Shown here one piece after another: positions 41,691-50,940 of a stretch of DNA of 64,000 nucleotides. The notes below the pieces were generated by a model. It searched no databases and had not been told where the DNA came from. It saw only the letters and a list, made by a program, of their open reading frames with translations. The stretch lies in contig NZ_BONY01000019.1 in the NCBI RefSeq assembly GCF_016862955.1, forward strand, positions 86,514-150,513, written 5' to 3'. This stretch comes from Rhizocola hellebori. Its GTDB lineage: Bacteria > Actinomycetota > Actinomycetes > Mycobacteriales > Micromonosporaceae. Position 1 is the first letter of the stretch; every line of letters begins with the position of its first letter. A program made the translations under genes and the position numbers.

Positions 41691-43705
41691 CCGGCCCACG
41701 CTGGCTGCGCTGGCCGGCCGCCCTGCAAGAGGCGGGCTTGGCGTTCGGCGCCGACTACAACCCCGAGCAGTGGCCGCGCGAAACCTGGCCGGAAGACGTT
41801 CGCGCGATGCGCGAAGCCGGGGTGAACATCGTGACGCTGGGGGTCTTTTCCTGGGCGCAGCTGCAGCCCACCGCCGGCACCTGGTCTTTCGGCTGGCTCG
41901 ACGAGGTGATGGATCTGTTGCACGACAACGGAATCGCCGTGGATCTGGCCACCGCCACCGCTTCCCCGCCACCCTGGCTGTCCAGGCTGCATCCCGAGAT
42001 CCTGCCCGTCACCGCGCGGGGGGAGACGCTGTGGCACGGCGGCCGCCAGCATTGGCGACCCACCTCCCCGGTCTTTCGCGGCTACGCCCTGCGGCTGGTC
42101 GAGGCGATGGCCACCCGCTACGGCGGGCATCCGGCATTGGCCGCCTGGCATGTCTCCAACGAGCTGGGCTGTCACAACGTCTATGACTACTCCGACGACG
42201 CCGCCGCCGCGTTTCGCACCTGGCTGCGAGCGCGCTACGGCACCGTCGAGCAGCTCAACGAGGCCTGGGGCACCGCCTTCTGGTCGCAGCGCTACAGCGA
42301 CTGGGAGGAGATCATTCCTCCGCGCCTGGCCGCCAGCTTCCCCAATCCCACCCAGCAGCTGGACTTCAAGCGCTTCTCCTCCGACGCGCTCAAGGACTAC
42401 TTCCGCGCCGAGCGTGAAGTGCTGCGGGCGATCACCCCGGACATCCCGGTCACCACCAACTTCATGGTGACCGGCGACATCAACGGCATGGACTACGCCG
42501 ATTGGGCCGGGGAGGTGGATTTCCTCGCCAACGATCACTATGTGACACAAGGCTTTCCGGAGTTGCTCTTCTGCGCCAACCTCACCGGCAACCTCGCCCA
42601 GGGGCGGCCGTGGTTCCTGATGGAGCACTCCACCAGCGCGGTCAACTGGCAGCCCATCAACGTGTCCAAACGCGACGGTGAGCTGGCCCGCGATTCACTT
42701 TCCCACGTCGCCCATGGCGCGGATGCGGTGTGCTTCTTCCAATGGCGGGCCGCCCGCGCCGGTGCCGAGAAGTATCACTCAGCGATGGTGCCTCATGCGG
42801 GTACGGACAGCGCCCTGTTCCGTTCCGTGGCCGACCTCGGGCGGGCGTTGCGGGCGCTCGCGCCGGTCGCCTCCACCCGCCGCAAGCCCGCGTCGGTGGC
42901 GATCCTGGTGGACTGGCCCTCCTGGTGGGCCTGTGAACAGGACTCCCATCCGACCGAGCGGCTCCGCTACAAGCAGGAGGCCCTCGACTGGTATATAGCG
43001 TTGCAGCAGCTGGGTGTGCGCGCCGACGTGGTCCCCTCGTCGGCCGCGCTTGACGGCTACGCCGTCGTGGTGGCGCCCATCCTGCACGTCGTCCCGCCCG
43101 CCCTCGCGACACGCCTCACCGATTACGTCACCGCCGGCGGCCACCTGGTCACCACCTACTTCTCCGGCATAGTCGACGAATCCGACCACATCATTCTCGG
43201 CGGTTACCCGGGCGCGCTGCGCGACCTGCTCGGCATCCGCATCGAGGAGTTCTCGCCGCTGCGCGACGGCGAGTCGGCTGACCTCGACAACGGCTGCACC
43301 GCAACGCTTTGGACCGATCGGATCGACCTGACCGACCCGGGTGTCGAGGTGTTTGCCCGCTACACCTCCGGTGAGCACTCGGGCCGCCCGGCGATCACCC
43401 ACCGGCCCGTCGCCGGGGGTAGCGCCAGCTACGTGTCGGCCAGGCTCGGCCCGCACGGCCTTTCCCTTTTCCTGCAACGCTTTCTGGCGGTCGCCGACGT
43501 GCACAGCGAGCTGCCCGCCTCGGCCCGGGGGCGCGTCGAGCTGGCCATCCGCGAGGGCGATCAGGGCGAGTTCTGGTTCCTCATCAACCTCACCGACGAT
43601 CCGGCCGGCGTCGAAGGGATCGAGGGCACTGTCCTCTACCCGCTGTCCGGCACCGAGCCGGGCGTGCTCGCCCCGCGTGGGGTGGCGGTGGTGCGGCGCG
43701 GCTAG
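41687..43705 (+). CDS. GH42 beta-galactosidase
   Basis: A 672-residue GH42 enzyme. The TIM barrel starts at FGADYNPEQWPRETW; the acid/base Glu159 lies in WHVSNELG and the nucleophile Glu313 in FLMEHST, close to the spacing in characterised GH42 enzymes. A trimerisation-like domain (about 390-600) and small C-terminal beta domain follow. No signal peptide, so it acts on imported oligosaccharides, removing terminal beta-galactose (or alpha-L-arabinopyranose in some members). Last gene of the operon; ATGA overlap with the SDR gene. Its stop overlaps that of the convergent LuxR gene in a CTAG. Confidence 0.94.
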   Translation: MTGPRWLRWPAALQEAGLAFGADYNPEQWPRETWPEDVRAMREAGVNIVTLGVFSWAQLQPTAGTWSFGWLDEVMDLLHDNGIAVDLATATASPPPWLSRLHPEILPVTARGETLWHGGRQHWRPTSPVFRGYALRLVEAMATRYGGHPALAAWHVSNELGCHNVYDYSDDAAAAFRTWLRARYGTVEQLNEAWGTAFWSQRYSDWEEIIPPRLAASFPNPTQQLDFKRFSSDALKDYFRAEREVLRAITPDIPVTTNFMVTGDINGMDYADWAGEVDFLANDHYVTQGFPELLFCANLTGNLAQGRPWFLMEHSTSAVNWQPINVSKRDGELARDSLSHVAHGADAVCFFQWRAARAGAEKYHSAMVPHAGTDSALFRSVADLGRALRALAPVASTRRKPASVAILVDWPSWWACEQDSHPTERLRYKQEALDWYIALQQLGVRADVVPSSAALDGYAVVVAPILHVVPPALATRLTDYVTAGGHLVTTYFSGIVDESDHIILGGYPGALRDLLGIRIEEFSPLRDGESADLDNGCTATLWTDRIDLTDPGVEVFARYTSGEHSGRPAITHRPVAGGSASYVSARLGPHGLSLFLQRFLAVADVHSELPASARGRVELAIREGDQGEFWFLINLTDDPAGVEGIEGTVLYPLSGTEPGVLAPRGVAVVRRG

Positions 43706-45030
43706 CCGCCGGTGGCCGAACCGTTGCGGGGCAAGCCGTGGTGGCGCACCACCGCCGCCGCTTCGTAGCGGCTGGTGACCTCGAGCTTGCGCAGGATGTT
43801 GCTGATGTGCACGCTCACGGTTTTGGGGCTGATGAACAGCTTCTCGCCGATCTGACGGTTGGACCAGCCCGCCGTGATCCAGGCGAGCACCTCGGATTCC
43901 CGGCTGGTCAAGCCGAAAGCGGGAGCCTGCGCCGGAGCGGACGGGGCCGAGATCGGCAACCGGTGTAGACGGGCAACGGCTTCGATCTCGTTGAGCAGCG
44001 TGCGCGCGCCGAGCGCCGAGGCCTGGTGCGCCGCGATCGCGAGCATCTCCTGCACCCTGCGGCGCACCGCGGCGTCCGCACCCGCCCACGATGTGGCCTG
44101 GGCGACAAGGGCTGCCGCCGAGCGCCAGCCGCAATAGGCTGCCTGGTAAGGGCGGCGCAGGGCTGTCCACTGCTGGGTTGCCTCCTGCCACGCGTCGGGG
44201 TCGTCGGTCAGCTCGGCTTGGCACTGGCTGGCGTAGGCCTGCTGTTCGGGAAGCGCGGCCAGGCAAACCTGCGGATGGGACCCGGTGCGGGCCAGCAGCG
44301 TCAGCAGGTGGCCGGAGTGCGCGGCCTCACCCGTACCACACACGGCTTCCCAGGCCGAGATGAGCAGCCGCCTGGCCGCGGCGACGTCGCCGGCCCACAT
44401 CGTCAGCTCGGCCTGCGCGATGCGCGTGTCCACAGAGGAAGCCGGGCGCGAGTGTCCGGCGGCCACCCCGTCGGCGGCCGCGCCCAGAGCCGCGTGCGCC
44501 GAGAGCGGGTCGCGCTGAATCGCGATGCGGCCCAGCAGCCGCTGTGCGGCGCGCACCGCGATCGGATCGCTGGCGCGTCCGGTGATCTGGCCGGCCAGGC
44601 AATGCGCCCTGTCCCAATGGCCAAGGGCGAACTCCGCCTCGGCGGCGTTGGCAAGCATCAGGTCGCCCCGGCCGCGGCTTTCGCCGATGACGGTGGCCAG
44701 CTCGTGGCCTTCCAGATTCACCTTGATGGCTTCGTCGAGGTTGCCCGCCAGGCGCAGCCCGCAGGCGAGGTTGACGTAGGACACCAGCAGCTGGTCCGGG
44801 TCGGGGTCGGCCAAGGCGGCGCAATCGTTGCGGGCCTGGCGCAACTGGTCCAGGCCGGCGCCGATGTCACCGATCTTGATCTGGGTGATGCCCACCGCGA
44901 TGCGTCCCTGGACCACGGCGAGCGGCACGCCGGAGGCGACCGCCTGACCGCCGAAGCGCAAAGCCTCACCGTGGTTGGACCACAACATCGCCACCCGGGC
45001 CTGACCGGCCACCAGCAGAGCGCTCATCAT
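43702..45030 (-). CDS. LuxR-family transcriptional regulator with helical repeats, no ATPase domain
   Basis: A 442-residue protein. Residues 1-340 are TPR-like helical repeats as in the middle of large ATP-binding LuxR (LAL/MalT) regulators. The C-terminal LuxR helix-turn-helix is clear: LTSRESEVLAWITAGWSNRQ then IGEKLFISPKTVSVHISNIL (about 373-425). The P-loop ATPase part is absent; an in-frame stop lies about 45 bases upstream of ATG 45030, so the gene is complete as it stands or a 5'-truncated LAL. Convergent CTAG overlap with the GH42 gene. Target genes unknown. Confidence 0.82.
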   Translation of the reverse strand: MMSALLVAGQARVAMLWSNHGEALRFGGQAVASGVPLAVVQGRIAVGITQIKIGDIGAGLDQLRQARNDCAALADPDPDQLLVSYVNLACGLRLAGNLDEAIKVNLEGHELATVIGESRGRGDLMLANAAEAEFALGHWDRAHCLAGQITGRASDPIAVRAAQRLLGRIAIQRDPLSAHAALGAAADGVAAGHSRPASSVDTRIAQAELTMWAGDVAAARRLLISAWEAVCGTGEAAHSGHLLTLLARTGSHPQVCLAALPEQQAYASQCQAELTDDPDAWQEATQQWTALRRPYQAAYCGWRSAAALVAQATSWAGADAAVRRRVQEMLAIAAHQASALGARTLLNEIEAVARLHRLPISAPSAPAQAPAFGLTSRESEVLAWITAGWSNRQIGEKLFISPKTVSVHISNILRKLEVTSRYEAAAVVRHHGLPRNGSATGG

Positions 45031-45080
45031 CGGATTATCTATCGCATGCGCTAGCCGGGGCCTGCGGAAACGTTACAGGG

Positions 45081-45131
45081 TAAGGAACCTGACACCGCCG
45101 ATCTAAGGAGCTATCGCCCGGATCTAAGGAG
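45081..45131 (+). repeat. Phased TAAGGA repeats ahead of a small secreted protein gene
   Basis: GATCTAAGGAG occurs twice, at 45100-45110 and 45121-45131, 21 bases apart, and TAAGGA occurs once more at 45081, 23 bases upstream. The last copy provides the ribosome site (AAGGAG) for ATG 45141. The two-turn phasing suggests either duplicated ribosome sites or an operator array. Confidence 0.6.
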
Positions 45132-45140
45132 ATCACTCCG

Positions 45141-45470
45141 ATGTGGCGGCGCTGGAACGCCCATAGCGTCGAAGGCATGCAGCTTCTCATCGCAGCGATG
45201 ACATTGGCCGCCGGCCTGCACATGCCGGCAGCCACCACTTCGGCGTCGTGTGAGTTCGTGTATCTGCGTGACAACGCTGGCTATTCGCAATGCCAATCCG
45301 GCACCGGCTATCAGCACCGAGCCGACGGCTGGTGTTTCTGGGCCGGGATCGGTGATCCGGAAGACATCAGCGAATACGCCAAAGTTGGTCCCTGGGCCGA
45401 TCCCACGGGCCGCTCACCGGTGTCCTGCCCGAAGTTCTACTACCTGTCCGCCGATATCGAAACCAGATAA
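45141..45470 (+). CDS. Small secreted cysteine-containing protein
   Basis: A 109-residue protein. A signal peptide with a long basic start and hydrophobic core (MQLLIAAMTLAAGLHMPAA) ends near TTSAS. The mature ~75 residues carry four cysteines (SCEFVY, SQCQSG, GWCFWAG, VSCPKFYY), compatible with two disulfides, and many aromatic residues. I do not recognise the family. ATG 45141 is supported by AAGGAG nine bases upstream; ATG 45177 is an alternative. The next gene encodes another small secreted protein with a similar CEF start, nine bases on. Confidence 0.7.
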   Translation: MWRRWNAHSVEGMQLLIAAMTLAAGLHMPAATTSASCEFVYLRDNAGYSQCQSGTGYQHRADGWCFWAGIGDPEDISEYAKVGPWADPTGRSPVSCPKFYYLSADIETR

Positions 45471-45479
45471 GGAGAAACG

Positions 45480-45959
45480 ATGAACATCAGAACGAAAGCC
45501 GCCGCAGCGGTGTTGGCCGCAGCCATCATCGCCACCGCGGCACCGGCCTACGCGGATTCCGCCGGCGATCCGCCGCCACCGTTGCCGCACTGCGAATTCA
45601 CCTTCAAATCGCTGAAGGCCATCAATCTTTGGGACGACGGCGACTCCGATTTTGTTTACTTTCAGACTGACGGACGCAACTGGCCGGGCGGCGGTAAGTC
45701 GATCAAGTTCTTCCTCAACAGCGTGCACACCGCGGCGGCGTTCGACTATCCCACCGCGTCGGCCAACATCATCGTGCGCAGCTTCGGCCTCAACGTGGTC
45801 GTGGACGAGCCCTGGCCGCGGCCAAATGTCGATGTCCCGCCACAGCCTCAGCAGCTGCTGTGCGGCGTCGGCCCGTCGGGAACCAACCAGACCAGGCAAT
45901 TCAGTAACGGCGATGCGCAGTATGAGCTGACCTACGACCTGACCCTGCCCCACCTCTAG
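45480..45959 (+). CDS. Secreted protein of unknown function
   Basis: A 159-residue protein with a Sec signal peptide, MNIRTKAAAAVLAAAIIATA then APAYA. The mature part begins with a proline-rich linker, followed by HCEFTFKSLKAINLWDDGDSD and ending LLCGVGPSG..TYDLTLPHL. Two mature cysteines could form one disulfide. The domain has alternating polar/hydrophobic strands, like small secreted beta-sandwich proteins. AAGGAG ribosome site at 45468. It follows the 109-residue secreted protein by nine bases and ends before a strong terminator. Confidence 0.75.
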   Translation: MNIRTKAAAAVLAAAIIATAAPAYADSAGDPPPPLPHCEFTFKSLKAINLWDDGDSDFVYFQTDGRNWPGGGKSIKFFLNSVHTAAAFDYPTASANIIVRSFGLNVVVDEPWPRPNVDVPPQPQQLLCGVGPSGTNQTRQFSNGDAQYELTYDLTLPHL

Positions 45960-45969
45960 CACCCCCGCG

Positions 45970-45993
45970 CCCGCCAGGCTCCGGCCTGGCGGG
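45970..45993 (+). terminator. Rho-independent terminator hairpin
   Basis: A perfect ten-base stem CCCGCCAGGC/GCCTGGCGGG with a TCCG loop begins ten bases after the stop at 45959, followed by TTCACAT. It closes the two-gene secreted-protein operon. Confidence 0.8.
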
Positions 45994-46078
45994 TTCACAT
46001 GTGCTCTGTCCGCAGGTCACACCCCCTGTACCGGCGTATGATCAACAGTGGATATGCCATATATGAGAGAAGGCATCT

Positions 46079-46891
46079 GTGGTGGCGATCAGTCGGCGAC
46101 CCGGTGCGGATCTGGGCGTCAAGGATGCGCCGAATCTGCGCGATCTTGGGGGCTGGCGGGCGCGTGGCGGCAAAGTCCGTAGCGGGGTGCTTTTTCGCAC
46201 GGTTTCCATCACCGCACGCCAGGCGGAGCAGGCGGAGGCGTTTTCCAGACTCGGGGTCCGTTACATCTACGATCTGCGCACGGCCGACGAGCGCAAACTG
46301 GAACCAGACAAGGTTCCGCCCGGCGTCGATTACATCTCCATCGATGTGCTGAGCGATCTCAACAGCGCGGCGGGGCCGGCACGGCTGGTCAACGCGATGT
46401 CGGACCCGGAAGCCGTCGAGATGATTCTGCGCAGCCCTGACACCGCCGCCCGGATAGAGGCGAGCTTCCGCAGCATGATCAGCCTGCCGAGTGCTCTAGC
46501 CGGATATCGCCAGCTGTTCATTGATCTCGCCGAGTCCGAAGGCGGGTCTTCGGTGATCCACTGCACCACGGGCAAGGACCGCACCGGCTGGGCCTCGGCG
46601 GCTCTGCTGCTGCTCCTGGGCGTATCCGAGGACGACGTCTACGCCGACTATCTGCTCACCAACAAGCAGCTGCTTCCCGCGTTGCAGCCGATCGTGGACG
46701 ATTTTGTCGCCGCCGGCGGCAACCCCAGTCTCCTCAAACCGATTCTGAGCGTGGAAGCCGAGTACCTCGACACCACAGTTGACGAGATGCGGCAACGGTT
46801 CGGCTCCATCGAAGGCTATTTCTACGACGGGTTGCAGCTGGACAGAAGCGTCGTGGAACGGCTCCGGGCAGCCTTCATCGAACGCGACTGA
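46079..46891 (+). CDS. Tyrosine phosphatase (Y_phosphatase3 family)
   Basis: A 270-residue phosphatase. The signature P-loop HCTTGKDRTG puts the nucleophile at Cys162. The N-terminal family motif NLRDLGG is at 19-25 and the general acid region is YDLRTADER. This is the PF13350 group (MptpB/LipA-like), acting on phosphotyrosine, phosphoserine or phosphoinositide. GTG start at 46079 with a GAGAGAAGG site. A TATGAT sequence near 46037 may be its -10 element. No partner kinase is adjacent. It ends ten bases from the convergent carboxypeptidase gene. Confidence 0.9.
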   Translation: MVAISRRPGADLGVKDAPNLRDLGGWRARGGKVRSGVLFRTVSITARQAEQAEAFSRLGVRYIYDLRTADERKLEPDKVPPGVDYISIDVLSDLNSAAGPARLVNAMSDPEAVEMILRSPDTAARIEASFRSMISLPSALAGYRQLFIDLAESEGGSSVIHCTTGKDRTGWASAALLLLLGVSEDDVYADYLLTNKQLLPALQPIVDDFVAAGGNPSLLKPILSVEAEYLDTTVDEMRQRFGSIEGYFYDGLQLDRSVVERLRAAFIERD

Positions 46892-46901
46892 GACCGAAGC
46901 G

Positions 46902-48137
46902 TCAGGTTGTGCGGGTGAGCCGCCACCACGGTGTCGCCTCGGCGATGGCGCCTTCGGCGTGCAGATCGGCGGTGGCGGTCGCCTCCCCGGCGGTAATCGT
47001 GACCACCCCGAGCACCTGGCCGGCCGTCAGCTGCGTGCCCGCCGAGACGGTCTGCAGGGACACCGTCACCGGCATGCCCGGCCAGCCGAGCACCTCGACC
47101 GCCGTGGCGACCTTCACCCTGGTCGACTGCTTCCACGCTGAGGTAGCCGGGCCGAGGTCCGTCCCGGCGGCCACCACCGTGAAGATCTGCAGCGCTGACC
47201 GCAGCGCGCCAAGCAGCTTGCGGACCGCGGTGTTGGTCGCCGCCAGCTGGCTGGGGGTGTCCCGTCCGGGCTGGTTGAAGACCGCGCCGTAAACGGTCAC
47301 CTCACGCGTGCCGACCGGGTAGCGCGCGGCGAAGAGGAGGTTTCCGCCCGCCTGGTCGGTCGAGCCGGTCTTGATGCCGATCACGCCGTCCACGCCGAGC
47401 AGATCGTTGTAGTTCTTGATCGTGCCGACTACCGGGATGCTCGCCGACTTCAGGGCCACGATTTCGGCGAAGGCGGGCATCGCCATCACCTTTTCGGCAA
47501 GGATCACCTGATCGGCGGCGCTGCTGACGGTGTCGGGGTCGAACCCGGCCGCGTCGGCGTAACGGGTGTTGGTCATGCCGAGCTCGGTGGCCGTCGCGTT
47601 GAGCTGAGCCACGAACGCGGCCGGGGTGCCCGAGTGGAAACGGCCCAGGGTCTGGGCGATGTTGTTGGCACTGGGCAGCATGAGGGCCTGCAACGCCTGG
47701 CGCAGCGTGAGCACCTCGTTGACCCGCACCTCCACCAGCGACTGCCCGGACGGGATCCGCGCCTTGAAGTCGTTGACGTCCGCCTGGGTAATCGTGATCT
47801 TGGGCCCCGGCTCGCCGACCCCGAGCGGATACTTCTTCAGCACCACGTAGGCGGTCATCACTTTCGCGACGCTGCCGATCGGAGTGGACTTGGCCTCGCC
47901 GAAGCTACCGAAACGCCCAACGCCGGCCACGTTGAGCACGGCCTGCCCCTCGGTGGGCCACGGGATGACAGGCGCGGCGCCGGGCAGGGCGGTCAGCGCC
48001 GGCGCGGCGAGCTGCATGCCGATCGCGGGCACATCCCGGGCCAGCTGCAGGCCGGAGCCCAGAGCGAGCATGCCGGACAGCAGCCCGACGATTCCGAGCA
48101 GCAGTATTCCCCGTCGCCTCACCGGTGGCCTCCTCAT
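46902..48137 (-). CDS. D-alanyl-D-alanine carboxypeptidase (peptidase S11)
   Basis: A 411-residue secreted or membrane-anchored penicillin-binding protein. A hydrophobic segment at about 10-30 is the signal or anchor. Active-site motifs are Ser89-x-x-Lys92 (SVAK), Ser156-x-Asn158 (SAN) and Lys256-Thr-Gly (KTGSTDQAGG). The C-terminal ~110 residues lack the usual PBP5 stalk and may be a beta domain. It trims the terminal D-Ala of peptidoglycan pentapeptides in the envelope. It lies 63 bases downstream of the semialdehyde dehydrogenase gene with no obvious functional tie. Confidence 0.92.
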   Translation of the reverse strand: MRRPPVRRRGILLLGIVGLLSGMLALGSGLQLARDVPAIGMQLAAPALTALPGAAPVIPWPTEGQAVLNVAGVGRFGSFGEAKSTPIGSVAKVMTAYVVLKKYPLGVGEPGPKITITQADVNDFKARIPSGQSLVEVRVNEVLTLRQALQALMLPSANNIAQTLGRFHSGTPAAFVAQLNATATELGMTNTRYADAAGFDPDTVSSAADQVILAEKVMAMPAFAEIVALKSASIPVVGTIKNYNDLLGVDGVIGIKTGSTDQAGGNLLFAARYPVGTREVTVYGAVFNQPGRDTPSQLAATNTAVRKLLGALRSALQIFTVVAAGTDLGPATSAWKQSTRVKVATAVEVLGWPGMPVTVSLQTVSAGTQLTAGQVLGVVTITAGEATATADLHAEGAIAEATPWWRLTRTT

Positions 48138-48200
48138 CGCCGGATTTCGACGTCAGCGAGGCAGAATACGTGGAGCCGACGGGCCAGCGCCACCCGCCGG

Positions 48201-49670
48201 TCAGGTGTGGGTGGGGAAGCCGAGGTTGATTCCGCCGTGACTCGGGTCGAGCCAGCGGCTGGTGACGACCTTGCCGCGGGTGAAGAAGTGCACGCCTTCC
48301 GCGCCGTGGGCATGGGTGTCGCCGAAGAGCGAGGACTTCCAGCCGCCGAAGGAGTAGTAGGCCATCGGCACCGGGATGGGCACGTTCACGCCCACCATCC
48401 CGACTTCGACCTCATGCTGGTACCGGCGTGCCGCGCCACCGTCGTTGGTGAAGATGGCTGTCCCGTTGCCGTAGGGCGTGGAGTTCACTAACTCCAGCGC
48501 CTGGTCGTAACCGGCCACCCGGGTCACCCCGAGCACCGGCCCGAAGATCTCGTCGGTGTAGATCGACATCTGCGGCGTCACGTGGTCGAAAAGTGTTGGC
48601 CCGAGCCAGAACCCTTCCCGCGCCTGTTCCGAGCGGCCGTCCACGACCAGCGCGGCGCCCGACTGCACGCCGGCGTCGATATAGGACGACACCTTGTCCC
48701 GGTGCGCCTCGGTGACCAGCGGGCCCATGTCCTTACCCAGCTTGATCTCACGTACCCGCTCGGCGATCTTCGCGACGAGCTGGTCGCCGATCGGATCGAC
48801 GGCCACCACCATCGAGATGGCCATGCACCGCTCGCCGGCCGAGCCGAACCCGGCGTTGACCGCCGCGTCGGCGGCCAGATCGAGGTCGGCGTCGGGCAGC
48901 ACCACCATGTGGTTCTTCGCCCCGCCCAGCGCCTGTACCCGCTTGCCGTGCGCGGTGCCGGTTTCGTAGACGTAGCGGGCGATCGGGGTGGACCCGACGA
49001 ACGAGACGGCCTTGACCGTCGGGTTGGTCAGCAGCGCGTCGACGGCTTCCTTGTCGCCGTGCACCACGTTGAAGACGCCGTCGGGCAACCCGGCTTCGGC
49101 GAACCAGGCCGCCAGCATCACCGACGCGGAAGGGTCCTTCTCGCTCGGCTTGAGCACCACCGTGTTGCCGCAGGCGATGGCGATCGGCACGAACCACAGC
49201 GGCACCATGGCCGGGAAGTTGAACGGCGAGATCACCGCCACCACCCCGAGCGGCTGGCGGATCGAGTAGGAGTCCACGTCGGTGGAGACGTTTTCGGAGA
49301 ATCCGCCCTTCATCGCCGACGGGATCCCGCACGCGAACTCGACGACCTCAAGCGCCCGCTGCACCTCCCCGAGCGCGTCGGAGTGCACCTTGCCGTGCTC
49401 GGCGCTGACCACGGCGGCCAGCTCGTCGCGCCGCTCGTGCAGCAGCTGCCGGAACGCGAACATGATGGTGGTGCGTTTGGCCAGCGACGCGTTCTTCCAC
49501 GAGGCCGAGGCCGCCGAAGCGACCTCGACGATGGCCGCCACATCGGCGGCGGAGGCGAAGTCCACCATCGCGCTGTTCTCGCCGGTGGTCGGATCGTAGA
49601 GCGGGCCCTGCCGGGCGGCGCCCTGAGTCCAGGGCTTGCCCCCGACGAAATGGGTTACTGGATCGCGCAT
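48201..49670 (-). CDS. mmsA: CoA-acylating (methyl)malonate-semialdehyde dehydrogenase
   Basis: A 489-residue aldehyde dehydrogenase. The nucleophile is Cys282 in GSAGERCMAIS; the usual ALDH general base Glu is replaced in GGAKNHM, the signature of MMSDH/IolA enzymes, which use CoA as acceptor. It converts malonate semialdehyde (from beta-alanine) to acetyl-CoA, or methylmalonate semialdehyde (from valine or thymine) to propionyl-CoA. It overlaps the aminotransferase gene by 16 bases, so the two are cotranslated. Fits as the last step of reductive pyrimidine catabolism. Confidence 0.93.
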   Translation of the reverse strand: MRDPVTHFVGGKPWTQGAARQGPLYDPTTGENSAMVDFASAADVAAIVEVASAASASWKNASLAKRTTIMFAFRQLLHERRDELAAVVSAEHGKVHSDALGEVQRALEVVEFACGIPSAMKGGFSENVSTDVDSYSIRQPLGVVAVISPFNFPAMVPLWFVPIAIACGNTVVLKPSEKDPSASVMLAAWFAEAGLPDGVFNVVHGDKEAVDALLTNPTVKAVSFVGSTPIARYVYETGTAHGKRVQALGGAKNHMVVLPDADLDLAADAAVNAGFGSAGERCMAISMVVAVDPIGDQLVAKIAERVREIKLGKDMGPLVTEAHRDKVSSYIDAGVQSGAALVVDGRSEQAREGFWLGPTLFDHVTPQMSIYTDEIFGPVLGVTRVAGYDQALELVNSTPYGNGTAIFTNDGGAARRYQHEVEVGMVGVNVPIPVPMAYYSFGGWKSSLFGDTHAHGAEGVHFFTRGKVVTSRWLDPSHGGINLGFPTHT

Positions 49671-50926
49671 GACAGGATCTCCAGTCCTTCTTTTGCTTCG
49701 GCTTCGGTCAGGGTCAGCGGCGGGCCCATCCGGATCACATTTCCGTAGAGACCTCCCTTGCCTACCAACAGCCCAGCGGTCTTGCAGGCTTCCACCACGC
49801 GAAGGGTTTCGGCCGGGTCGGGCTCCAGGGTGCCCGGTTTGACGAACTCGACGGCGAGCATCAGCCCCTTGCCGCGCACCTCGGCGATGCTCGGGGCGTT
49901 CAGGTCGCGCAGGCCGTGGTGCAGAACCGCGCCGACGTGGGCGGCGTTGGCCTGAAGGTCGTGGGAGAGCAGGTAATCGATGACCGCGGCGCCGGCCGAG
50001 GCGGAAACCGGGTTGCCGCCGAAGGTGTTGAAGGAGGTCGCGGTCAGGCAGTCCATCACCTCGGGCCGGCCGATGACACCGCCCAGGGCGAATCCGTTGC
50101 CGACCCCCTTGGCGAAGGTGATCATGTCTGGTACCACATCATGGGCTTGATAGCCCCAGAAGTGACTGCCGGTGCGGCCCCAGCCGGTCTGCACCTCGTC
50201 GCTCACCCAGAGGATGCCGTGCTCGTCGAGCACCTCTTTGACGGCCTTGAAGTAGCCGTCGGGTGGGGCGACGAATCCGCCCACGCCCTGGATCGGTTCG
50301 GCGATAAGGCATGCCACGTCGCCGGCGGTGGTGGTGGCGAGCACCTCACGCAGATCGGCGACCGCGCGGTTGATGTAGTCGCGATCGGACAGCCCGGCGA
50401 AGACGCCGCGGATCCGGTCGCCGGAATGCAGATAGCTCACCGCAACCGGGGTCAGCGACGTCGCCGACCAGCCGCGGTTGCCGGTCACCCCGAGCGCGGC
50501 GAAGCTGCGCCCGTGATAGCTGTTGCGCATAGCCAAAATCTGGTTGGAGCGGCGGAACTGGGTGGCCAGCATCAGCGCGGTGTCGTTGGCCTCGGTGCCG
50601 GAGTTGGCCAGGAACACCTTGGCGTTTTCTATCCCCGACAGCTTGGCGATCTTCTCCGCGAGCTCGACCTGCTTGCGGATCAGGTACAGCGTGGAGGTGT
50701 GCGCGATGCCGGTGTCGAGCTGGGCGCGCACGGCATCGGAGATCTCGGCGACGTCATAGCCGATCATGTTGGTCAGCACCCCGCCGAAGAAGTCGAGGTA
50801 GGTGCGGCCTTGCGCATCGGTGACCCGGCATCCTGAGCCCGACACGATTTCGATCGGCTCGCCGTACAACGGACTGATCCACGACGGCAGCACCGCGCGG
50901 TGCCGAGCCAGCAGGTCATCATTCAC
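49655..50926 (-). CDS. Class III aminotransferase (probable beta-alanine transaminase)
   Basis: A 423-residue PLP enzyme. Lys273 in FAKGVGNG is the Schiff-base residue, Asp243 in WVSDEVQTGWGRTG contacts the cofactor, and ANSGTEAND/YHGRS bind phosphate. It belongs to the omega-aminotransferase group. With dihydropyrimidinase, beta-ureidopropionase and MmsA nearby, the substrate is most likely beta-alanine (or 3-aminoisobutyrate), giving malonate (or methylmalonate) semialdehyde. It starts 14 bases after the MocR gene ends and overlaps mmsA. Confidence 0.9.
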   Translation of the reverse strand: MNDDLLARHRAVLPSWISPLYGEPIEIVSGSGCRVTDAQGRTYLDFFGGVLTNMIGYDVAEISDAVRAQLDTGIAHTSTLYLIRKQVELAEKIAKLSGIENAKVFLANSGTEANDTALMLATQFRRSNQILAMRNSYHGRSFAALGVTGNRGWSATSLTPVAVSYLHSGDRIRGVFAGLSDRDYINRAVADLREVLATTTAGDVACLIAEPIQGVGGFVAPPDGYFKAVKEVLDEHGILWVSDEVQTGWGRTGSHFWGYQAHDVVPDMITFAKGVGNGFALGGVIGRPEVMDCLTATSFNTFGGNPVSASAGAAVIDYLLSHDLQANAAHVGAVLHHGLRDLNAPSIAEVRGKGLMLAVEFVKPGTLEPDPAETLRVVEACKTAGLLVGKGGLYGNVIRMGPPLTLTEAEAKEGLEILSCAIQ

Positions 50927-50940
50927 AGCAACACTCCTAT

